This document shows, piece by piece, positions 6,852 to 11,061 of a stretch of DNA of 11,061 nt. Under the pieces are notes generated by a model, which did no database searches, was not told where the DNA came from, and worked only from the letters and a program-made list of their open reading frames with translations. The translations under genes were made by a program, and so were the position numbers. Origin of the DNA: Gammaproteobacteria bacterium (GTDB lineage Bacteria; Pseudomonadota; Gammaproteobacteria; Pseudomonadales; Pseudohongiellaceae); assembly GCA_003451715.1 (NCBI GenBank), contig DMJN01000219.1:1-11061 (forward strand). Reading direction: 5' to 3'. The first letter of the stretch is position 1; the number at the start of each line of letters is the position of its first letter.

Positions 6852-8141
6852 GAAAAATTGGCTGACAACGTCATGGGTAATACCAAGGTCTTCTACACCG
6901 GCCAGTTCTCGAATGGAATGCATGCCAAAACTGGCAATGCCGATATCCACCGTGGTAATGCCGAGCTGCGTGGCCGTGATGGGACCGATGGTGCTGCCAC
7001 AGGCCATGTCGCTGCGCATCGCAAAGGACTGGTAGGGAACGGAGAGCTTATTGCAGATCGACTTGAATAAGGCGATGGATTGGCTGTTACTGGCATAGCG
7101 TTGATTGGCATTTATCTTAATCACCGGTCCGCCATTCAATAGCGGGCGGTGCTTGGCGTCATGCTTGTCAGAAAAATTTGGATGGACTCCGTGGGCATTA
7201 TCGATAGAGAGCAGCAGCGATTGATGTGCAACTCGCTCGAACGCATCGGCGTCTGTACTCGTATTACTCACCAGCCGCCGAAGCACGGATTTCAAGAACA
7301 GCCCCTGTGCTCCGGAAGTCGATGCACTACCTACCTCTTCGTGGTCATTGCATACAAACACGCTGGCATGTTCCCCACTGCTTTCGATCAGCGCCTTGCA
7401 GGCCAGGAAACAACTCAGCAGGTTATCCAGGCGCGCCGAGGCGATGAATTGCTCGTGTAAACCGACCAACTGGGGTGCCTGGGTGTCGTATAGAAACAGT
7501 TCATGGGAGAGTATTTCCGTGGCTGTCTTGTCGCTGCTTTCCTGCTGCAGTGTTTTCAGCAAGAGCTCGTCAAAACTGAACTGTTCCTCGCCTGATAATT
7601 GCAGGAGTATGGGTGGCAATTCCTTCTGTTGATTAATCTCCCGACCCTTGTTGACATCACGATCCAGATGAATCGCCAGAGAAGGAATAAACGCCACCGG
7701 TGCCTCGAGGTCTATCAGGGCAGTTTTTGTTTCCCCCTCGCTGGTCTGAAAATCCACCCTGCCAGCGATGGACAGATCGCGATCAAACCAGGGATGAAGC
7801 AGTGCACCACCATAAACCTCCACCGCCAATTGCAGATAGCCGTGCTTACTAAACTCCGGATTCGGTTTGATCTTCAGAGAAGGACTGTCGGTATGCGCCC
7901 CCGCCAAATAGATGCCACCGTTCAGCAAATCATGCTTGCCCGTGTTAAAGGCTATCAGCGCGGAATCGTTGCGAACTACATAGTAGCGGGTCGCTGCTTC
8001 GAGCTTCCAGCTGGCAGCTTCGTCTAGCCGTTGATAGCCGGCTGTCTCCAACAGGGTGGTCATGGCACTAACGGCATGAAAAGGCGTGGAGGATTGCTGC
8101 AGAAATTGCAGCAATTCACTGGTCAAACTGGTTCGGTTCAT
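6843..8141 (-). CDS. apeB: M18 family aminopeptidase (aspartyl-aminopeptidase-like)
   Basis: This is a cytosolic di-zinc exopeptidase that trims N-terminal residues from peptides; family members often prefer acidic residues, and the preference here is unknown. At 432 residues it has normal M18 length. The metal and catalytic positions are all visible: His83 in GAHTDSP, Asp239 in RLDNLLS, the base Glu268 and ligand Glu269 in NDHEEVGS, Asp314 in SIDNAHGVHP and His408 in GMHSIREL. The highly conserved LNGGPVIKINANQRYA (335-350) and RSDMACGSTIGPITA (376-390) stretches are intact. The ATG at 8141 gives the usual distance of about 22 residues to the STPFHA motif, although no Shine-Dalgarno sequence precedes it. 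It lies 56 bp downstream of the FKBP gene on the same strand with no convincing terminator between, so the two may be co-transcribed. The gene is intact. Confidence 0.95.
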   Translation of the reverse strand: MNRTSLTSELLQFLQQSSTPFHAVSAMTTLLETAGYQRLDEAASWKLEAATRYYVVRNDSALIAFNTGKHDLLNGGIYLAGAHTDSPSLKIKPNPEFSKHGYLQLAVEVYGGALLHPWFDRDLSIAGRVDFQTSEGETKTALIDLEAPVAFIPSLAIHLDRDVNKGREINQQKELPPILLQLSGEEQFSFDELLLKTLQQESSDKTATEILSHELFLYDTQAPQLVGLHEQFIASARLDNLLSCFLACKALIESSGEHASVFVCNDHEEVGSASTSGAQGLFLKSVLRRLVSNTSTDADAFERVAHQSLLLSIDNAHGVHPNFSDKHDAKHRPLLNGGPVIKINANQRYASNSQSIALFKSICNKLSVPYQSFAMRSDMACGSTIGPITATQLGITTVDIGIASFGMHSIRELAGVEDLGITHDVVSQFFDR

Positions 8142-8197
8142 GATGTCAGATCAATTAAGCGCGCTTTTCAGCAGTCGCGCACAATCTTCTCCGCTCG

Positions 8198-8899
8198 CTA
8201 ACGAATCTCCAGCAATTCGACTTCGAAGATCAGTGCAGAATTGGGTGGGATGGCCGGAGTGGGCGACGCTTCACCGTAAGCCATTGCGGGAGGGATAAAC
8301 AGGCGCCATTTATCGCCTACCTTCATCAGTTGCAATGCCTCGGTCCAGCCGGCAATGACCTGTGATACGCCGAAAGTAGCCGGTTCGCCTCGCTCTACGG
8401 AGGAGTCAAACACGCTGCCATCGGTCAGTGTGCCGTGGTAATGAGCCAGCACTGAACTGCTGGTGGTGGGTGAATCACCAACCGCTGGGCCGGATTCGAG
8501 TATCATGTACTGTAAGCCTGAATCGAGCGTGATCACCCCGTCGTTCTGTGCATTGTCAGCTAAAAATGCTTCGCTGGCGGCCAGGTTTCCTGCCACTGCC
8601 GCCTCAGCAGCAGCTTGCTGACGCTGCATGAAGCCCTGAATCGCTTCCATCATTTCCGCCGGCTCCAGCATTAAATCATCGGTTAACGCATCCAACATGC
8701 CCGCCATGAATATCCCCTCATCGACACCTTCGAGCAAACCTTGGGAAAGCAGGTTCTGGCCGATATTTGCGCCCAGTGAATAAGCTACGCGGCTGTCCTC
8801 GGAGTCCAGGTTAGGCTCATCCTGAGCGAGTGTCTGGGAGCCGAATAATAAGGCAATAAGCGGGAGCACGATCCAGGTAGCACGGTTCAATGTTTTCAT
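8198..8899 (-). CDS. Secreted FKBP-type peptidyl-prolyl cis-trans isomerase (FkpA/Mip-like)
   Basis: This protein accelerates proline isomerisation during folding and is probably periplasmic. Residues 1-25 form a Sec signal (Arg6, hydrophobic 9-21, cleavage likely after TLA). Residues 30-110 resemble the Mip/FkpA dimerisation domain (SLGANIGQNL at 41-50, then an Ala/Gln-rich helix). Residues 128-233 are the FKBP domain. The prolyl-pocket residues are kept: Tyr154, Phe164-Asp165, Arg170, Phe176, Val181-Ile182, Trp185, Tyr208, Ile217 and Phe225. The loop after AYGE reads ASPTP instead of the usual Gly-rich stretch. I chose the ATG at 8899 because AAGGA lies 7 nt before it and the signal peptide starts there; the upstream TTG at 8926 would bury the signal. 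It is divergent from the LRR gene across 164 bp, which must hold both promoters, though I see no strong sigma70 pair there. FkpA, FklB and Mip cannot be separated by eye. Confidence 0.93.
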   Translation of the reverse strand: MKTLNRATWIVLPLIALLFGSQTLAQDEPNLDSEDSRVAYSLGANIGQNLLSQGLLEGVDEGIFMAGMLDALTDDLMLEPAEMMEAIQGFMQRQQAAAEAAVAGNLAASEAFLADNAQNDGVITLDSGLQYMILESGPAVGDSPTTSSSVLAHYHGTLTDGSVFDSSVERGEPATFGVSQVIAGWTEALQLMKVGDKWRLFIPPAMAYGEASPTPAIPPNSALIFEVELLEIR

Positions 8900-9063
8900 A
8901 CCATTTTCCTTCGATTCATTGGACAATTACCTGTTTCTGTTAGAGAAATTCTGGCAATGAGCTGCGCATACTAACTGGGTTAAAAACTAATTACTAGCCG
9001 ACTGAACTTTGCACCGATTCGAGGTTCTTACCCATTAGTGAGCAGCGAAAAGTAAAAATAATC

Positions 9064-9630
9064 GTGAAATTAAAAGCACCTGAAAGGAAATTGTTTTCCC
9101 ACCCGTCGATGACTAGCAGCACCGCTTTTTGGGCGCGGCTGGCACTACTCATCTGGCTAAGCTTGTTCGCCTCCTGTAGCCAGCCATTCACCGTCACGGT
9201 TAATGACCAGGCGGTTTACGACCCGACTGGCAGGTTGATCGGCAGCGAAGTCAGTGATGCTGATTTGCAGGGCTGCATTAATCTGGCCTTGCAGCAACAA
9301 AATGTACGCAATGCCGAGGAATTGATGGTGCTGTCTTGTGCAAACTCAGAGATCCAGGACCTGGAACGGATTGGTCAGCTGGTGCAACTGCGATTTCTAG
9401 ACCTTGCCAATAACAATATCAGCAACCTGACGCCTTTAGAGGACTTACCCCTGCTGGGCGGATTGAACCTGAGCAACAACCTGATAAGCAACGTCGGACC
9501 ATTGTTCAATATCCCCAATTTGGCTTCAGTCAGTCTGGTGGGCAATAACGATATTGCCTGCGACCAACTTCAGTTACTCCACGCCAAATTTGGAGATAAC
9601 CTGACCCCTCCTGAAAGCTGTAGGGATTAG
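9064..9630 (+). CDS. Small leucine-rich-repeat putative lipoprotein
   Basis: I do not recognise a named orthologue. The 188-residue product has a hydrophobic segment (about 26-37, RLALLIWLSLFAS) ending at Cys38, a plausible though non-ideal lipobox (FASC). A linker at 40-70 follows. After a possible first half-repeat (LMVLSCANSEIQDL) come three 22-residue leucine-rich repeats of the SDS22/internalin kind at about 100-121, 122-143 and 144-165. The second and third begin TPLEDLPLLGGLNLS and GPLFNIPNLASVSLV. Cys71, Cys92, Cys166 and Cys186 could form disulfides outside the cytoplasm. Such repeats usually bind protein or peptide, so an envelope-anchored binding role is inferred. The start is uncertain: GTG 9064 gives a long basic n-region, while ATG 9109 gives a conventional lipoprotein signal, and neither has a good Shine-Dalgarno sequence. 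Its stop overlaps the stop of miaE on the other strand by 4 bp. Confidence 0.8.
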   Translation: MKLKAPERKLFSHPSMTSSTAFWARLALLIWLSLFASCSQPFTVTVNDQAVYDPTGRLIGSEVSDADLQGCINLALQQQNVRNAEELMVLSCANSEIQDLERIGQLVQLRFLDLANNNISNLTPLEDLPLLGGLNLSNNLISNVGPLFNIPNLASVSLVGNNDIACDQLQLLHAKFGDNLTPPESCRD

Positions 9631-10256
9631 GGGACTCTAGCCGGCGTGCCACTATGAAAGCGGAAGTCTTTATCCGGGCTGGTAATCAGTTGCTCTTCTT
9701 TGTCTGCAAAGACTTTCAGGCGAGGCGTGATATCTTCATCGGCATATTGTGACGCGAGTGCTAAAAAATCCTTGAAGTGGCGTGATTCGGATTTTAGCAA
9801 GCCACAGTAGAAACGCTGCAATTCATCGTCCAATAACGGAGCCAGACAGGCGAAACGTTCACAGGATCTGGCTTCGATAAAGGCGCCGACTATGAGAGTA
9901 TCAACCAGCTGCTCCCCGGCCGGCTGCCTGATGAGTGAACGCAGACCAGATGCATAACGCGAGGGACCAAGCCTGACATAGCTGACCTCCCTGGCCGTCA
10001 TGATTTCCACGACTTGCTGAAAGTGCAACAACTCTTCCCGCGCCAGCTGGGACATTTTCCTCAACAAGTCCGGCTTCAAGGTGTGGCGATACAGGAGGGT
10101 CATCGCAGTCGCCGCCGCCTTCTTCTCACAATTGGCATGGTCTATCAATAACAGGGACTGATTGGCGAGCGCCTCCTCAAGCCAGGGCTTGGGTGTAACA
10201 CAAGGGAGGAATTGCCGGATGGTGTCCAGGGGTGCCTGGGCATCTATGTTTTGCAT
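9627..10256 (-). CDS. miaE: tRNA-(ms2i6A37) hydroxylase, diiron
   Basis: MiaE uses O2 and a non-haem diiron centre to hydroxylate the isopentenyl chain of ms2i6A37, giving ms2io6A37 on tRNAs that read UNN codons. The 209-residue ferritin-like helical protein has the family motifs in order: DHANCEKKAA at 39-48 (Glu44), LAREELLHF at 71-79 (Glu75 and His78), AFIEARSCERF at 125-135 (Glu128) and SESRHF at 156-161 (Glu157 and His160). These supply the expected two E-x-x-H pairs plus two further Glu ligands. The ATG at 10256 is the natural N-terminus. It lies 36 bp after the rmuC stop on the same strand, so co-transcription with rmuC is likely. The TAA stop (9629-9627) is interlocked with the TAG of the convergent LRR gene. 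MiaE is patchy in gammaproteobacteria and absent from E. coli, which helps place the organism. Confidence 0.95.
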   Translation of the reverse strand: MQNIDAQAPLDTIRQFLPCVTPKPWLEEALANQSLLLIDHANCEKKAAATAMTLLYRHTLKPDLLRKMSQLAREELLHFQQVVEIMTAREVSYVRLGPSRYASGLRSLIRQPAGEQLVDTLIVGAFIEARSCERFACLAPLLDDELQRFYCGLLKSESRHFKDFLALASQYADEDITPRLKVFADKEEQLITSPDKDFRFHSGTPARVP

Positions 10257-10280
10257 TGCTTAAGGGCCCTGCCCTGACAG

Positions 10281-10300
10281 TGGCTCAGTGGCTCAGTGGC
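10281..10300. repeat. 2.5-copy 8 bp tandem repeat at the rmuC stop
   Basis: TGGCTCAG is repeated directly (10281-10288 and 10289-10296) and followed by a further TGGC. The rmuC TGA stop lies inside the second copy, so the duplication adds only untranslated bases after the gene. It is probably a slippage product with no evident function. Confidence 0.7.
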
Positions 10301-11061
10301 GAGTCTTCTCGTCTATCTCTTCATCCGTCTCGATGTCGGCAGGTGATGTCAACGCCTCTTCAACAGACTCTATAGCCGAGCCCAACACTTCTGCCTTGTG
10401 CTGCTTGGATGTCTTGGCACCCAGTTGTTTGAGGTTTTCGACACGCTTTATCAGGTTGCCACGACCCGACATCAACTTGTTGTGGGCCTTATCGAAACTC
10501 TTCTTGCTGGCATCGATGCGCTGCCCAACCTCATCGAGATCACCCACGAATGCCACGAACTTGTCGTACAGATTACCGGCCTGCTTGGCTATCTCAGTGG
10601 CGTTCTGATTCTGCTGCACCAGGCGCCACAGATTATGCACGGTCTTCAGGGTCGTCAGCAGCGTGGTGGGACCAACGAAAATAATATTGCGCTCGAAAGC
10701 ATGTTGATTTAGCTCCGGGTCATGCTGAATCACCACCGAATAAGCGGCTTCAATGGGCATGAACAGGAGTACGTAATCGAGGGAATTGACACCTACCAGA
10801 TTTTGATAGTCTTTCCCGGACAGATTCTTAACATGCAGGCGTACGGATTGAATGTGTTGTTTGAGGAAGTCTTCTCTGCTCTGTTCATCCTCGCTGGAAC
10901 AGAATGCATCCCAGGCCTTCAGGGACACCTTGGAATCGATGATGACGTCCCGTGACTCAGGCAGGTGGACGACTACATCAGGCTGTGATTTCGAGCCGTC
11001 TTCCGCCTTGAGACTGACCTGCACGTCGTACTCCCGGCCTTTCACCAGCCCTGATTTCTCA
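10293..11061 (-). CDS. rmuC: DNA recombination protein RmuC, C-terminal part (5' end beyond window)
   Basis: RmuC belongs to the PD-(D/E)XK nuclease-like superfamily and is known in E. coli for limiting recombination at inverted repeats; its exact biochemistry is unsettled. About 256 residues are visible and the frame stays open to the right edge, so the N-terminal membrane anchor and coiled coil expected for the family are outside. Visible family motifs are GREYDVQ, QPDVVVHLPESRDVIIDSKV (the nuclease-fold Asp and Asp-Ser-Lys), GKDYQNL, SLDYVLLFMPIEAAY, FVGPTTLLTTLKTVHNLWR and LMSGRGNLI. The C-terminus is acidic (ADIETDEEIDEKTRH) and lies beyond the conserved domain. The GTG at 11045 is internal and is not the true start. 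miaE follows by 36 bp. Confidence 0.93.
   Translation of the reverse strand, partial: EKSGLVKGREYDVQVSLKAEDGSKSQPDVVVHLPESRDVIIDSKVSLKAWDAFCSSEDEQSREDFLKQHIQSVRLHVKNLSGKDYQNLVGVNSLDYVLLFMPIEAAYSVVIQHDPELNQHAFERNIIFVGPTTLLTTLKTVHNLWRLVQQNQNATEIAKQAGNLYDKFVAFVGDLDEVGQRIDASKKSFDKAHNKLMSGRGNLIKRVENLKQLGAKTSKQHKAEVLGSAIESVEEALTSPADIETDEEIDEKTRH

Noticed and set aside
7599..8027. 142-codon open frame on the plus strand inside apeB
   Set aside because: It is antisense to intact M18 sequence, including the His83 motif, and has no independent coding evidence.
8157..8180. Palindrome AAGCGCGCTT and a 5 bp GCGCG/CGCGC stem between the FKBP gene and apeB, considered as a terminator
   Set aside because: The stem is short with a 12-nt loop, and there is no T-tract on the minus strand after it. 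The evidence is too weak to call.
8900..9063. Divergent promoters between the FKBP and LRR genes (for example TTGCAC at 9009-9014 with CATTAG downstream)
   Set aside because: Promoters must exist here, but no hexamer pair matches sigma70 well enough to place one.

Overview
The window looks like core chromosome of a gammaproteobacterium outside the Enterobacterales. The prfB-lysS pair, the bifunctional MnmC, the diiron hydroxylase MiaE, the M18 aminopeptidase (close to the Pseudomonas type) and the Mip/FkpA-type FKBP all fit that placement. A marine Cellvibrionales-like or Pseudomonas-related lineage is my guess from protein style only. I see no integrase, transposase, CRISPR array, tRNA or rRNA, and no stretch over 300 bases without a gene.

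Layout. Positions 51-4650 hold a tight minus-strand group read as prfB (release factor 2, with its programmed +1 frameshift), lysS (lysyl-tRNA synthetase), ung (uracil-DNA glycosylase) and a CamA/rhodocoxin-reductase-type FAD oxidoreductase. Gaps are 23 bp, a 14 bp overlap and 39 bp, so this is probably one operon. Positions 4651-4845 are a divergent control region. It contains a perfect TATAAT box overlapped by an 8+8 bp inverted repeat, and a 12-codon reading frame whose stop overlaps the GTG start of mnmC. mnmC runs rightward (4846-6837) and meets apeB (M18 aminopeptidase, minus strand) tail to tail with only 5 bp between stop codons. Upstream of apeB on the same strand is a secreted FKBP-type prolyl isomerase. 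A small leucine-rich-repeat putative lipoprotein (9064-9630, plus strand) diverges from it, and its stop overlaps the stop of miaE (minus strand). rmuC (minus strand) enters from the right edge, and its 5' end is outside the window.

Functional theme. Four genes act directly on decoding. RF2 terminates at UGA/UAA, LysRS charges tRNA-Lys, MnmC completes the mnm5(s2)U34 wobble modification on tRNAs including tRNA-Lys(UUU), and MiaE hydroxylates ms2i6A37. prfB-lysS and mnmC share one divergent intergenic region. Around them are DNA maintenance (Ung, RmuC), peptide turnover (ApeB), periplasmic folding (FKBP) and two proteins of unassigned role (the orphan ferredoxin-reductase-like flavoprotein and the LRR protein).

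Nothing here is clearly a new multi-gene system. The most interesting signals are the prfB recoding site, the structured mnmC leader and the uncharacterised LRR lipoprotein.
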